From the NCBI RefSeq assembly GCF_026343295.1, contig NZ_JAPELY010000004.1, forward strand, positions 186,001 through 250,000: 64,000 nucleotides of DNA, given 5' to 3'. A program made the position numbers and the translations under genes. The notes beneath the pieces are model-generated. The model did no database searches, was not told where the DNA came from, and saw only the letters and a program-made list of their open reading frames with translations. Shown here piece after piece: positions 1 to 7,588 of the stretch. The stretch's first letter is position 1. Each line of letters begins with the position of its first letter. This stretch comes from Streptomyces sp. NBC_00083. Lineage in GTDB: Bacteria > Actinomycetota > Actinomycetes > Streptomycetales > Streptomycetaceae.

Positions 1-117
1 CGCGCCCACCGCCACGTAACCCGTCCCGGATCCGCCGCCCGCGCAGGCCGCGAGCGTGCCGCCCAGGCCCAGTACCACTGTCGCGGAGACGCCGATCAGC
101 ACAGCACGTCGTCGCAT
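1..117 (-). CDS. Putative lipoprotein, N-terminal fragment
   Basis: Only the first 39 codons lie in the window; the gene runs off the left edge. It starts at ATG 117. The peptide has three arginines after Met, a hydrophobic stretch and the lipobox LAAC with Cys at about residue 25, then a Gly/Ser-rich linker. This is the layout of a type II (lipoprotein) signal peptide, so the product is probably membrane-anchored outside the cell. It lies downstream of the sigma factor gene on the same strand, separated by a hairpin. The mature function cannot be judged from the fragment. Confidence 0.7.
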   Translation of the reverse strand, partial: MRRRAVLIGVSATVVLGLGGTLAACAGGGSGTGYVAVGA

Positions 118-154
118 CGCGCCAGTGTGGCTGACGATGCGTCAATTAACCAGA

Positions 155-177
155 GCGCGCCTCGGGTTGAGGCGCGC
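155..177 (-). terminator. Hairpin downstream of sigN
   Basis: Perfect 9-bp stem (155-163 with 169-177) and a 5-nt loop, just after the sigma factor stop at 201. There is no T tract, as is common for Streptomyces terminators. Confidence 0.55.
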
Positions 178-200
178 CAGGGGATGCCCGGTAGGGGGCG

Positions 201-1052
201 TCAGTCGGAGATCAGGCCCTCGCGGAGCTGGGCGAGCGTACGCGTCAGGAGGCGCGAGACGTGCATCTGCGAGATGCCGACCTCCTCGCCGATCTGCGAC
301 TGCGTCATGTTCGCGAAGAAGCGGAGCATGATGATCTGCCGCTCCCTGGGCGGGAGTTTGGCGAGCAGCGGCTTGAGCGACTCGCGGTACTCGACGCCTT
401 CGAGCGCCGTGTCCTCGTACCCGAGGCGGTCCGCGAGCGAGCCCTCGCCGCCGTCGTCCTCGGTGGCGGGCGAGTCGAGCGAGGAGGCGGTGTAGGCGTT
501 GCCCACCGCGAGCCCGTCGACCACGTCCTCCTCGGACACCCCGAGCACCGCGGCCAGTTCGGGCACGGTGGGCGAGCGGTCGAGCTTCTGGGCCAGTTCG
601 TCGCTGGCCTTGGTGAGGGCGAGCCGCAGCTCCTGGAGCCTGCGCGGCACCCGCACCGACCACGAGGTGTCGCGGAAGAACCGCTTGATCTCGCCGACGA
701 CGGTGGGCATCGCGAACGTGGGGAATTCCACGCCCCGTTCGCAGTCGAACCGGTCGATCGCCTTGATCAGGCCGATCGTGCCGACCTGGACGATGTCCTC
801 CATCGGCTCGTTGCGGCTGCGGAACCTGGCGGCCGCGTACCGCACGAGCGGCAGGTTGAGCTCGATCAGTGTGTCGCGTACGTAGGTCCGCTCCGGACTG
901 TCGGTATCCAGCGTGGCCAGGCGCAGGAACAGGGAGCGGGACAGCGTGCGGGTGTCGATGGCTGCGGTGTTTGCGGCGTGTCGGTGCACGGCGGGTGCCG
1001 GTGCGCTCTTGGTGAGCGTGAGCACCTTCGAGCTGCCCTGTTCTGCGGACAT
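201..1052 (-). CDS. sigN: SigB/SigF-family RNA polymerase sigma factor (SigN-like)
   Basis: A 283-residue alternative sigma factor of the SigB/SigF family. Region 2 reads EPMEDIVQVGTIGLIKAIDR, typical of this family, and region 4.2 carries a helix-turn-helix around VGISQMHVSRLL near the C-terminus. I chose ATG 1052, which is preceded by AGGGGG at 5-nt spacing; longer upstream starts lack this. The gene follows a paralogous sigma gene in tandem, the arrangement I remember for sigN (SCO4034) and sigF (SCO4035) of S. coelicolor. SigN there acts in aerial hyphae and spore chains, probably under anti-sigma control. Family is certain; the name rests on synteny. Confidence 0.85.
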   Translation of the reverse strand: MSAEQGSSKVLTLTKSAPAPAVHRHAANTAAIDTRTLSRSLFLRLATLDTDSPERTYVRDTLIELNLPLVRYAAARFRSRNEPMEDIVQVGTIGLIKAIDRFDCERGVEFPTFAMPTVVGEIKRFFRDTSWSVRVPRRLQELRLALTKASDELAQKLDRSPTVPELAAVLGVSEEDVVDGLAVGNAYTASSLDSPATEDDGGEGSLADRLGYEDTALEGVEYRESLKPLLAKLPPRERQIIMLRFFANMTQSQIGEEVGISQMHVSRLLTRTLAQLREGLISD

Positions 1053-1130
1053 GCCAACCCCCTGGAAGTTGCGGCGGTCGCGGACGGTCGCGTTGGGCCA
1101 CGACCATCGGAGGAAGCAGCCTCCACCTGA

Positions 1131-1156
1131 ATACCGGACGGGGGGCTGCGGCAAAC
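1131..1156 (-). promoter_or_regulatory. SigB-type promoter candidate for sigN
   Basis: On the minus strand GTTT (1156-1153) is followed after 16 nt by CGGTAT (1136-1131). This resembles the SigB-family consensus GTTT-N14-16-GGGTAT and would give a leader of about 70 nt before ATG 1052. Autoregulation or cross-regulation by SigN/SigF-type holoenzyme is an inference. Confidence 0.4.
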
Positions 1157-1307
1157 GCGGTTTCAGCAGAATGTCACATGTCGGCAACACGCTGTAGTGA
1201 CATGTCGACAAGACGCTTGGGAGTACCCGCAGCATGCAGGGGGTGCGGCGATTTCCTGGCGAAGATTTTTCCCTGGAGGTGTCAGGGAGCCGGATCACTC
1301 GATCCGG

Positions 1308-2186
1308 TCACGCCTCGATTCGATTTGCGGATCGCAGTCGGGCGAAGCTCCTGGCCAGGAGCCTTGACACATGCATCTGGGAGACTCCCAGTTCCTGACT
1401 GATCTGGGACTGCGTCAGGTTGCTGTAGTAGCGGAGCATGAGGATCCGCTGCTCGCGTTCGGGCAGCTGCACGAGGAGGTGGCGGACCAGGTCGCGGTGT
1501 TCGACGCCGGCGAGCGCGGGGTCCTCGTAGCCGAGCCGGTCGAGCAGTCCGGGCAGCCCATCGCCCTCCTGGGCGGCCTCCAGGGAGGTCGCGTGGTACG
1601 AGCGGCCCGCCTCGATGCAGGCGAGCACCTCGTCCTCGCCGATCCGGAGCCGCTCGGCGATCTCCCCGGTCGTCGGCGAGCGGCCGTGCAGGGTCGTCAG
1701 GTCCTCGGTGGCGCCGTTCACCTGCACCCACAGCTCGTGCAGCCGGCGCGGTACGTGCACCGTGCGGACGTTGTCGCGGAAGTACCGCTTGATCTCGCCG
1801 ACGACGGTGGGCATCGCGAAGGTGGGGAACTGCACGCCGCGGTCCGGGTCGAACCGGTCGATCGCGTTGATCAGGCCGATCGTGCCGACCTGGACGACGT
1901 CCTCCATGGGCTCGTTGCGCGAGCGGAAGCGGGCGGCGGCGTACCGGACGAGCGGCAGGTTCGCCTCGATCAGCGCCCCGCGCACCCGGCCGTGCTCGGG
2001 CGTGCCCGGTTCGAGGTTCTTCAGCTGGCCGAACAGCACCTGGGTGAGGGCGCGGGTGTCCGCGCCCCTGGTGGAGGTTCTGACGGGGCCCCTGGGGCCC
2101 TCCGAGTCCTGGGCGGGCACGTCGGGGGCGTCCTGGGGCTCGTTCTGGGGCGGCACTTGAGGCGTAGTACTGGCCGGCACGGTCAC
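1308..2186 (-). CDS. sigF: SigB/SigF-family RNA polymerase sigma factor (SigF-like)
   Basis: Sigma factor of about 290 residues with the same region 2 signature (EPMEDVVQVGTIGLINAIDR) and a C-terminal region 4 helix-turn-helix (LGVSQMHVSRLL) as its downstream neighbour, so the pair looks like a tandem duplication. An in-frame TTG exists at 2234, but GTG 2186 follows AAGGGG at 4-5 nt and gives a length close to S. coelicolor SigF; GTG 2180 is an alternative. The first 60 residues are a Pro/Gln/Asp-rich, poorly conserved leader. SigF is known as a late spore-maturation sigma factor. The stop lies about 255 nt before the sigN start, so each gene can have its own promoter. Confidence 0.85.
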   Translation of the reverse strand: MTVPASTTPQVPPQNEPQDAPDVPAQDSEGPRGPVRTSTRGADTRALTQVLFGQLKNLEPGTPEHGRVRGALIEANLPLVRYAAARFRSRNEPMEDVVQVGTIGLINAIDRFDPDRGVQFPTFAMPTVVGEIKRYFRDNVRTVHVPRRLHELWVQVNGATEDLTTLHGRSPTTGEIAERLRIGEDEVLACIEAGRSYHATSLEAAQEGDGLPGLLDRLGYEDPALAGVEHRDLVRHLLVQLPEREQRILMLRYYSNLTQSQISQELGVSQMHVSRLLARSFARLRSANRIEA

Positions 2187-2529
2187 GCCACCCCTTAGTC
2201 CTTGGTCTTGGTCCTTGGTCAACTCATCCGTCAAAAGCGGTCATAGCATCACAAGACATGTCCACTGTGTGCAAGCACCGTATAACCACGTGTTGGGGGC
2301 AAGTTGGGGCAGATGGCCCCGCCGGTTCCTCGTCCCGCTGTGCCGAACGGGTGGCCTCGCGCCCGCCCCGCGCATGCCGTGCGCGAGGGCGGAAACTCGG
2401 GTGCGGGTGACGTACGGCCGCCCTAGGCTGCGCTCGCGGCGGGGGCCGGGATGCCGAGGCCGTGACGCCGTACCGACCGCCCGAAAGGGACCGAGCCGAC
2501 CCACCGTCAGAGGGCCGGAGAGGACGGGC
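2187..2529. other. Divergent intergenic region, sigF / VOC gene
   Basis: Holds the promoters of the leftward sigF gene and the rightward VOC gene. The only discrete element I see is the palindrome GACATGTC at 2265-2272, which also occurs upstream of sigN (1199-1206). No convincing small gene. Confidence 0.5.
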
Positions 2530-3297
2530 ATGACCAGCGAGCTGTACGCGATCTGCTTCCGCACGGCCGAGCCGTCGCGGCCGGCCGGGTTCTGGTCCGC
2601 GCTCTTCGACCGTGCGGCGGTCCCGGGATCCGACGGCGACATCACGGTCGGGCCTCCCGACGGCGCGGGCTTCCGCCTCCGCTTCGTGCCGGGCCACGAG
2701 CCGAGGACCGGCCCCAACCGAGGCCACTTCGATCTGACGAGCGCCTCGCCGGAGCATCAGCGTCAGACGGTGGCGAGGGCTCTCGCGCTGGGTGCGCGCC
2801 ACATAGACGTCGGTCAACTCCCGGAAGAGGGCCACATAGTGCTGGCCGACCCGGACGGCAACGAGTTCTGCGTCATCGAGGCCGGCAACCGCTTCCTCGC
2901 CGGCACCGGCTCCGTCGGAGCCCTGGCGTGCGACGGCACGCGGGAGGTCGGCTGCTTCTGGAGCGGGGCGCTGGGGTGGCCGCTGGTGTGGGACCAGGAT
3001 CAGGAGACCGCGATCCAGTCACCGCACGGCGGCACGAAGATCACTTGGGGCGGCCCGCCGGTGGCGCCGCAGACGGGCCCGAACCGGCTGTACTTCGAGC
3101 TGGCGCTCCCCGCCGGGGCCGACGAGGCCGCCTGGGACAGGGAGATCGGACGTCTCGTCTCGCTCGGCGCGAGGCGCGCGGGCGGCGGCGAGGGGGTGGG
3201 CGGCGGCGAGAGGGCGGGCGCGGCCGGGAGCGAGGGCGGACGGGCCCTGCTGCTCGACCCCGACGGCAGCGAGTTCTCCGTACGAAGACCCCGCTAG
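2530..3297 (+). CDS. VOC (glyoxalase-like) family protein
   Basis: A 255-residue protein made of two similar halves, each of the betaalphabetabetabeta glyoxalase/bleomycin-resistance type. Each half ends in a block like LADPDGNEFCVIE (residues about 107-118) or LLDPDGSEFSVRR (C-terminus), and each carries a GPNR.xF strand. Tandem VOC proteins of this kind (Glyoxalase_6-like) are common in actinomycetes and mostly lack a known substrate. ATG 2530 follows GGAGAGG at a suitable distance. A Gly/Ala/Glu-rich insertion near residue 215-235 separates the last strands. No operon partner. Confidence 0.8.
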   Translation: MTSELYAICFRTAEPSRPAGFWSALFDRAAVPGSDGDITVGPPDGAGFRLRFVPGHEPRTGPNRGHFDLTSASPEHQRQTVARALALGARHIDVGQLPEEGHIVLADPDGNEFCVIEAGNRFLAGTGSVGALACDGTREVGCFWSGALGWPLVWDQDQETAIQSPHGGTKITWGGPPVAPQTGPNRLYFELALPAGADEAAWDREIGRLVSLGARRAGGGEGVGGGERAGAAGSEGGRALLLDPDGSEFSVRRPR

Positions 3298-3347
3298 CGG
3301 GGCCGCCGCGAGGCTCGCGGTAGCGACGTGAGAACGCCGCCGACGGA

Positions 3348-3641
3348 TCAGAACGGGTAGTCGGCGATCACCCAGGTGGCGAACGCGCGCCACTGGCCGG
3401 CCGCGGCCTGGTGCGCGGGGTGCTCGATGTAGCGCTTGAGGGCGTCCGCGTCCGCCACGGCGGAGTTGATGGCGAAGTCGTACGCGATCGGCCGGTCGGT
3501 GATGTTCCAGGCGCACTCCCAGAACTCGATCTCGGGAACGAGCCCGTCGAGCTCCTGGAAGGCCTTCACACCGGCGACCACGCGTTCGTCGTCGCGCGCC
3601 ACACCTTCGTTGAGCTTGAACAGGACCAGGTGGCGGATCAT
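3348..3641 (-). CDS. Dabb (stress-responsive alpha/beta-barrel) family protein
   Basis: A 97-residue protein beginning MIRHLVLFKLNEG, the typical first strand of the Dabb family (PF07876), with the conserved block around DFAINSAVADADALKRYIEHPAH in the second half. Dabb proteins are small dimeric ferredoxin-like barrels; some are stress-induced and others are cyclases, but most actinobacterial ones are uncharacterised. ATG 3641 follows GGAGGAG at 8-nt spacing. It stands alone and converges on the VOC gene. Confidence 0.85.
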   Translation of the reverse strand: MIRHLVLFKLNEGVARDDERVVAGVKAFQELDGLVPEIEFWECAWNITDRPIAYDFAINSAVADADALKRYIEHPAHQAAAGQWRAFATWVIADYPF

Positions 3642-3746
3642 GCGTCTCTCTCCTCCGACTCGGGGCATACGGCTCACGCCGTACGGCATGGGGTCATGTG
3701 GTCTGCGCCTACAGCGGACCACACCGGCGCAGGGGCTCCGCCGGCC

Positions 3747-3796
3747 CAGCGGCTCAGCGGGATCAGTGGCTCAACGGGATCAGCGGCTCAGCGGAT
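3747..3796. repeat. Three tandem 17-bp repeats
   Basis: Units start at 3747, 3764 and 3781 and follow the pattern CAGCGGCTCAGCGGGAT, with two changes in the second unit and one base lost in the third. The last unit overlaps the stop codon of the small membrane protein gene. Confidence 0.8.
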
Positions 3797-3949
3797 CAGG
3801 TTCGTCATGAACTCTCCGACGCCCTTGGCCGCGCTCGAAATGCCCTCGAACCCGGTCTGGACCATCCCGGCGGCCTGCACGGGCGACGTGATGATCGTGT
3901 AGAGCACGAAGACCACGGCTATGTAGAGCAGGACCTTCTTGATGTCCAC
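3788..3949 (-). CDS. Small membrane protein of 53 residues
   Basis: GTG-initiated at 3949. The peptide opens with Asp-Ile-Lys-Lys, then a single hydrophobic segment of about 17 residues (VLLYIAVVFVLYTIIT), followed by an amphipathic Gly/Ala-rich tail with FEGISSAAKGVGEF. The start sits behind a GGGAGGGG stretch about 11 nt away. A TAGACT -10-like hexamer lies on the same strand at 3998-3993. Similar one-helix proteins occur next to tRNA-Ser/tadA in streptomycetes, as I recall, but their function is unknown to me. It could be a small regulatory or cell-envelope protein. Confidence 0.6.
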   Translation of the reverse strand: MDIKKVLLYIAVVFVLYTIITSPVQAAGMVQTGFEGISSAAKGVGEFMTNLIR

Positions 3950-4138
3950 TGTGCCCAGCCCCTCCCCGGCGCCGCCCCTGTGCGGTCGGGTGAGTCTAAC
4001 TGCAGCTCCGCCCGTACTCACCCGGCCTTTAAGGACCAAGGACCCCGCGATCGGGGCCCTTTGCCCGACGGTACCGACGTGACGGGAGAGCAGGATGGTT
4101 CTTGCGCCCCCCACATCTGGCAGGAATGCGGTGGGCGA

Positions 4139-4300
4139 GGAACAGGACCTCACTGCGGGGTCCGCGCCGCAAGCTTCCCCCCTGACTGCGGCGCGGGCTT
4201 GCAGGTCCTGTTCTCATCGGGGGGAGCGGCTTGTCCCCCCGATGCCGCTCCCCCCGTCCAGTCGTCGAAGCCCCGGCCGCCCAGCGGCCGGGGCTTCTTC
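4139..4300 (+). ncRNA. 6C small RNA (two hairpins with six-C loops) plus terminator
   Basis: Two consecutive strong hairpins each carry a run of exactly six cytosines in the loop: C4177-4182 and C4235-4240. Hairpin 1 has an 11-bp outer stem (4140-4150 with 4203-4213) and a 10-bp inner stem (4162-4171 with 4187-4196). Hairpin 2 has a perfect 13-bp stem (4218-4230 with 4244-4256). This is the defining architecture of the actinobacterial 6C RNA family. A third perfect 13-bp GC hairpin (4267-4279 with 4285-4297) followed by TTCG is a plausible terminator. In the literature 6C RNA is growth- or development-dependent. The 5' end is not determined; the upstream gap shows no gene. Confidence 0.8.
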
Positions 4301-4365
4301 GCGTCGTGTCCCGCACGGGCCCCGGTGCTCCCTGGGCCGTCACGCGCGCACGCCCCTGAACAGCG

Positions 4366-4398
4366 CGAAGGGCCCAGTTCGATGAACTGGGCCCTTCG
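4366..4398 (-). terminator. Hairpin downstream of tRNA-Ser(CGA)
   Basis: Perfect 15-bp stem (4366-4380 with 4384-4398) and a 3-nt loop just past the 3' end of the leftward tRNA gene; no T tract. Confidence 0.65.
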
Positions 4399-4405
4399 TC
4401 TACCG

Positions 4406-4490
4406 CGGTAGCGGAGGGATTTGAACCCTCGGTGAGTTTCCCCACACTCGCTTTCGAGGCGAGCTCCTTCGGCCGCTCGGACACGCTACC
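4406..4490 (-). tRNA. tRNA-Ser (anticodon CGA)
   Basis: Class II tRNA of 85 nt. Acceptor GGTAGCG pairs with CGCTACC; anticodon stem CTCGC/GCGAG encloses loop CTCGAAA, giving anticodon CGA; a long variable arm and the TPsiC loop GTTCAAAT follow. CCA is not encoded. A TAAGCT -10-like hexamer ends 7 nt before the 5' end. Confidence 0.95.
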
Positions 4491-4548
4491 GAGAGAGAGC
4501 TTAGCCCAAGGTGGGCCGTGGTTTGAAATCGGTTCCGCGAGAGGTGGA

Positions 4549-5022
4549 TCACCGTTGCCGGAAAAAGGCCGTGAGCTGCGCCGAGCACTCGTTTTCCAGG
4601 ACCCCGGGCACGACCTCCGGGCGGTGGTTGAGGCGTTGGTCGCGTACGAGGTCCCACAAGGAGCCGGCCGCGCCGGCCTTGTCGTCGCGGGCGCCGTACA
4701 CGACCCGGTCGAGCCGGGACTGCACGATGGCGCCCGCGCACATCACACACGGCTCCAGGGTGACGACGAGCGTGCAGCCGGTCAGCCGCCACTCGCCCCA
4801 CTTCAGGGCCGCGCGCCGGATGGCGAGGACTTCGGCGTGCGCGGTCGGATCGCCCGTCGCCTCGCGTTCGTTGTGCCCCGCAGCGAGGAACGTGCCGTCC
4901 GGCGCGAGCACGACCGCGCCGACCGGCACGTCGCCGGCCGACTCGGCCCGTGCTGCCCCGGCCAGGGCGGAGCGCATCGGCTCCGCCCACCGTTCGCGTA
5001 CGGGGTCGTGCGGGTCGGGCAC
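4549..5022 (-). CDS. tadA: tRNA-specific adenosine deaminase TadA
   Basis: A 157-residue cytidine/deoxycytidylate deaminase-fold protein that converts A34 to inosine in tRNA-Arg(ACG). The zinc site is intact: His62-Ala-Glu64 and Pro91-Cys92-x-x-Cys95, with VPVGAVV upstream. It starts at GTG 5022, whose first base is also the last base of the TAG stop of the upstream gene, so translation is probably coupled. It lies next to tRNA-Ser. Length and motifs are normal for bacterial TadA, and the flanking TadA-associated protein supports the call over a generic deaminase. Confidence 0.93.
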   Translation of the reverse strand: MPDPHDPVRERWAEPMRSALAGAARAESAGDVPVGAVVLAPDGTFLAAGHNEREATGDPTAHAEVLAIRRAALKWGEWRLTGCTLVVTLEPCVMCAGAIVQSRLDRVVYGARDDKAGAAGSLWDLVRDQRLNHRPEVVPGVLENECSAQLTAFFRQR

Positions 5023-5609
5023 TAGCGGACGGCCTCCAGGACCTCGGCCGCGCCCAGCGCGTCCGCGATCGTCACGAGGGCGTCGCCGTCGAGCGCCAGG
5101 AGGCGGCGCTCGCTCACTCCGAGGTCGGCGAGGATCGCGCTCTCGCCGAGCGGTCCTGCCGGGGCGGCGCCGTCGGACGGACCGTCACCGCCGTCCGGCT
5201 CGTCCGCGGCCCCGGCCGCTTCGGCCGCTTCGTCGTCGTATCCGTCCTCCGTGCCGTCGAGGTCAAGGGTGTCCAGCTCGTCCTCCTCGTCGTCCTGGTC
5301 GTGGCCGAGCAGTTCGTCGGTGAGCATGGCCCCGTACGAGGAGCGGGCGGCGACGGCGGCGTTGGAGACGAAGACACGGGGGTCCTCCTCGCCGTCGACG
5401 CGGACGACGCCGAACCAGGCGTCCTCCTGCTCGATGAAGACGAGCACCGTGTCGTCGGCCCCGTCGGCTGCTGCTTCCCGGGCCAGGTCGGCCAGGTCCG
5501 ACAGCGTCTCCACATCGTCGAGCTCTGTGTCGCTCGCTTCCCACCCGTCTTCGGTGCGCGCGAGCAGTGCGGCGAAGTACACCGTGACTCTCCCACTGGT
5601 CATAGGCAT
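5022..5609 (-). CDS. TadA-associated protein (acidic)
   Basis: A 195-residue acidic protein with a globular N-terminal part (VTVYFAALLARTEDGWEASD, then FIEQEDAWFGVVRVDGEEDPRVFVSN), a low-complexity Asp/Glu/Gly/Ala middle (about residues 103-150) and a short conserved C-terminus (ILADLGVSERRLLALDGDAL). It matches the actinobacterial family annotated as tRNA adenosine deaminase-associated protein, found next to tadA. Its biochemical role is not established. Its TAG overlaps the GTG of tadA by one base. ATG 5609 and ATG 5603 are both possible starts; neither has a clear ribosome site. Confidence 0.8.
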   Translation of the reverse strand: MPMTSGRVTVYFAALLARTEDGWEASDTELDDVETLSDLADLAREAAADGADDTVLVFIEQEDAWFGVVRVDGEEDPRVFVSNAAVAARSSYGAMLTDELLGHDQDDEEDELDTLDLDGTEDGYDDEAAEAAGAADEPDGGDGPSDGAAPAGPLGESAILADLGVSERRLLALDGDALVTIADALGAAEVLEAVR

Positions 5610-5811
5610 GCCGGTTGGGGGTCCCCCCGGCTGTGGCTTCCTCCGGAATCGTGGCAGAAAACACCGCGGTTGCGAGAGTTCTTCCGCGGTTGGGTTTTCC
5701 CGGTCGTCGCGATCACGGGTTCCGGCACGTCGTGATCACGGGTTCCGGCCACCCCGCACGGGGCGCCCGGTGGCCGTGGTCACGGAGCCGCCGGGGCGCC
5801 GGTATCGCGGG

Positions 5812-6009
5812 TCACCAGCGGAAGGTTCGCATGCGCATGGCCTGGCGCATACGGGCCGCGCGGGCGCGGCGGGGCTGGACCCGGTCGCGCAGCGCCTTCG
5901 CCTCGTGGAGTTCGCGCAGGAACTGGGCGCGTCGCCGCCTGCGGTCCGCGTCGCTCTCCGGCTGTGGCTGACGCTCGCGTCGTTGCTGGGGGTCGTGCTC
6001 GTCCGGCAT
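5812..6009 (-). CDS. Small highly basic hypothetical protein
   Basis: A 65-residue ORF starting at ATG 6009. The sequence is Arg/Gln-rich: DADRRRRRAQFLRELHEAK, then RARAARMRQAMRMRTFRW at the C-terminus. It would form one long charged helix and might bind nucleic acid, which is inference only. I believe a protein like this is conserved at this place between tadA and upp in streptomycetes, but cannot verify it. There is no clear ribosome site. Divergent from upp. Confidence 0.5.
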   Translation of the reverse strand: MPDEHDPQQRRERQPQPESDADRRRRRAQFLRELHEAKALRDRVQPRRARAARMRQAMRMRTFRW

Positions 6010-6120
6010 TGGGTCACACCGCCCGGGTTCGGTTCCTGCCTTCCCACCTTCCCCCCGTTCGGCCGATTGACGCCAGCCCCCGCCGAGGACGGATGGGCCG
6101 CGGCGCCCCTGGGCCCCGGC

Positions 6121-6126
6121 TACTGT
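6121..6126 (+). promoter_or_regulatory. -10 box of upp, leaderless spacing
   Basis: TACTGT ends 7 nt before ATG 6134 and no ribosome site is seen, so the mRNA probably begins at the start codon. Confidence 0.5.
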
Positions 6127-6133
6127 GGACGTC

Positions 6134-6769
6134 ATGCGGATCCATGTCGTCGACCACCCTCTCGTGGCACACAAGCTCACCACGCTGCGCGACAAGCGCA
6201 CCGACTCCCCGACCTTCCGGCGGCTCGCCGACGAGCTGGTCACCCTGCTCGCCTACGAGGCCACCCGGGACGTGCGCACCGAGCAGGTGGACATCGAGAC
6301 CCCGGTGACGCCGACGACGGGCGTGAAGCTCTCGTACCCGCGCCCGCTGGTGGTCCCGATCCTGCGGGCCGGCCTCGGCATGCTCGACGGCATGGTGCGG
6401 CTGCTCCCCACCGCCGAGGTGGGCTTCCTCGGCATGATCCGCAACGAGGAGACCCTGGAGGCCTCCACGTACGCGAGCCGGATGCCCGAGGACCTCTCCG
6501 GCCGTCAGGTGTACGTGCTCGACCCGATGCTGGCGACCGGCGGCACGCTCGTCGCGGCGATCCGCGAGCTGATCAAGCGGGGTGCCGACGACGTGACGGC
6601 CGTGGTGCTGCTCGCCGCGCCCGAGGGCGTCGAGGTCATGGAGCGCGAGCTCGCGGGCACGCCGGTGACGGTCGTGACCGCCTCGGTCGACGAGCGCCTC
6701 AACGAGCACGGCTACATCGTGCCGGGCCTGGGCGACGCGGGCGACCGGATGTACGGGACCGCCGACTAG
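6134..6769 (+). CDS. upp: Uracil phosphoribosyltransferase
   Basis: A 211-residue enzyme that makes UMP from uracil and PRPP (pyrimidine salvage). The PRPP loop VYVLDPMLATGGTLVAAI and the uracil-binding C-terminal block EHGYIVPGLGDAGDRMYGT are intact, as is the N-terminal VVDHPLVAHKLT. ATG 6134 is chosen over an in-frame ATG at 6125 because family members begin MRIHVVDHP and because a -10-like TACTGT lies exactly 7 nt upstream. It stands alone. Confidence 0.96.
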   Translation: MRIHVVDHPLVAHKLTTLRDKRTDSPTFRRLADELVTLLAYEATRDVRTEQVDIETPVTPTTGVKLSYPRPLVVPILRAGLGMLDGMVRLLPTAEVGFLGMIRNEETLEASTYASRMPEDLSGRQVYVLDPMLATGGTLVAAIRELIKRGADDVTAVVLLAAPEGVEVMERELAGTPVTVVTASVDERLNEHGYIVPGLGDAGDRMYGTAD

Positions 6770-6845
6770 CGGGTCGACGGGCCCCGGGCTCCCGGCGGTG
6801 AGGCGCTCCCCGTGGCGGGGCGCGCCTCGGCCGACGGAAGCCCCC

Positions 6846-7475
6846 TCAGCACTTCCCGGAGGGCGCGGGTGCGGGCCTGGCCAGGGCGGCCAGGGCGGCG
6901 TTCGCGTCCTTCGGCGTGTTCAGCGCGCCGAACGTGGTGCCGATGATCAGGTCGACGTCCTGCGTGTCGCGCGTGTCGGTCTTCTGCGCCGCGCCCTTGA
7001 GCTGCGTACCGAGGACCGAGAAGGAGCCGCGGGTCGCCGTGGGCGCGCCGAGCAGCACCCCGTTGCCGGGGACCTTCTTGTCGTACTCCTCGGGCGCGTT
7101 GCCGACCTTGCCGATCGCGAAGCCGCGCTTCTTCAGCTCGTCGGCGACCGACTTGGCGAGGCCGCCGCGCGGGGTCGCGTTGTAGACGTTGACCGTGATC
7201 TGGCCGGGTTTCGGCAGGGCCTGCGGCGCGGCGGCCGGAGAGGCCGACGCGGCCGGCGTGGGGCAGTCCTTCTTGTGGGCGGCGGCCTTGGCCTTGCCGC
7301 CGCCGAACACGTCGATGAGCTGGACTGTTCCCCAGCCGATCAGGCCGAGGGCCACGACCGCGCCGACCAGCGCGAGGACCAGCCGGCCGCGCTTTCGGGG
7401 ACGGCGCATCCGCGGGTACGCGTCACCCTTGATGCGGTACTTTCCGCCCATGCCGGGGGGAGTGAGCATGCTCAT
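6846..7475 (-). CDS. Membrane-anchored LytR C-terminal domain protein
   Basis: A 209-residue protein: cytoplasmic Arg/Lys-rich N-terminus (PRMRRPRKRGR), one transmembrane helix at about residues 31-53 (LVLALVGAVVALGLIGWGTV), an Ala/Pro linker, then a LytR_C domain (ITVNVYNATPRGGLAKSVADELKKRGFAIGKV to DVDLIIGTTF). LytR_C is often found at the end of LytR-CpsA-Psr ligases; here it stands alone without the ligase domain, so an envelope or regulatory role is likelier than catalysis. ATG 7475 and ATG 7469 are possible starts. Convergent with upp. Confidence 0.82.
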   Translation of the reverse strand: MSMLTPPGMGGKYRIKGDAYPRMRRPRKRGRLVLALVGAVVALGLIGWGTVQLIDVFGGGKAKAAAHKKDCPTPAASASPAAAPQALPKPGQITVNVYNATPRGGLAKSVADELKKRGFAIGKVGNAPEEYDKKVPGNGVLLGAPTATRGSFSVLGTQLKGAAQKTDTRDTQDVDLIIGTTFGALNTPKDANAALAALARPAPAPSGKC

Positions 7476-7588
7476 AGGCGCAGGGTAGTGCCGACCCGTG
7501 GCGATGCCTACTAAATGATCAACGCTGGGCGCGCGTGTGCGCCCGTATGCGCCGCAAAGGGTCCGAAAGGCTCACCCGGCTGTCGGAC

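Noticed and set aside
5736..6047. 103-codon minus ORF near upp
   Set aside because: It runs over the 65-residue basic ORF in another frame and looks like non-coding GC-rich sequence.
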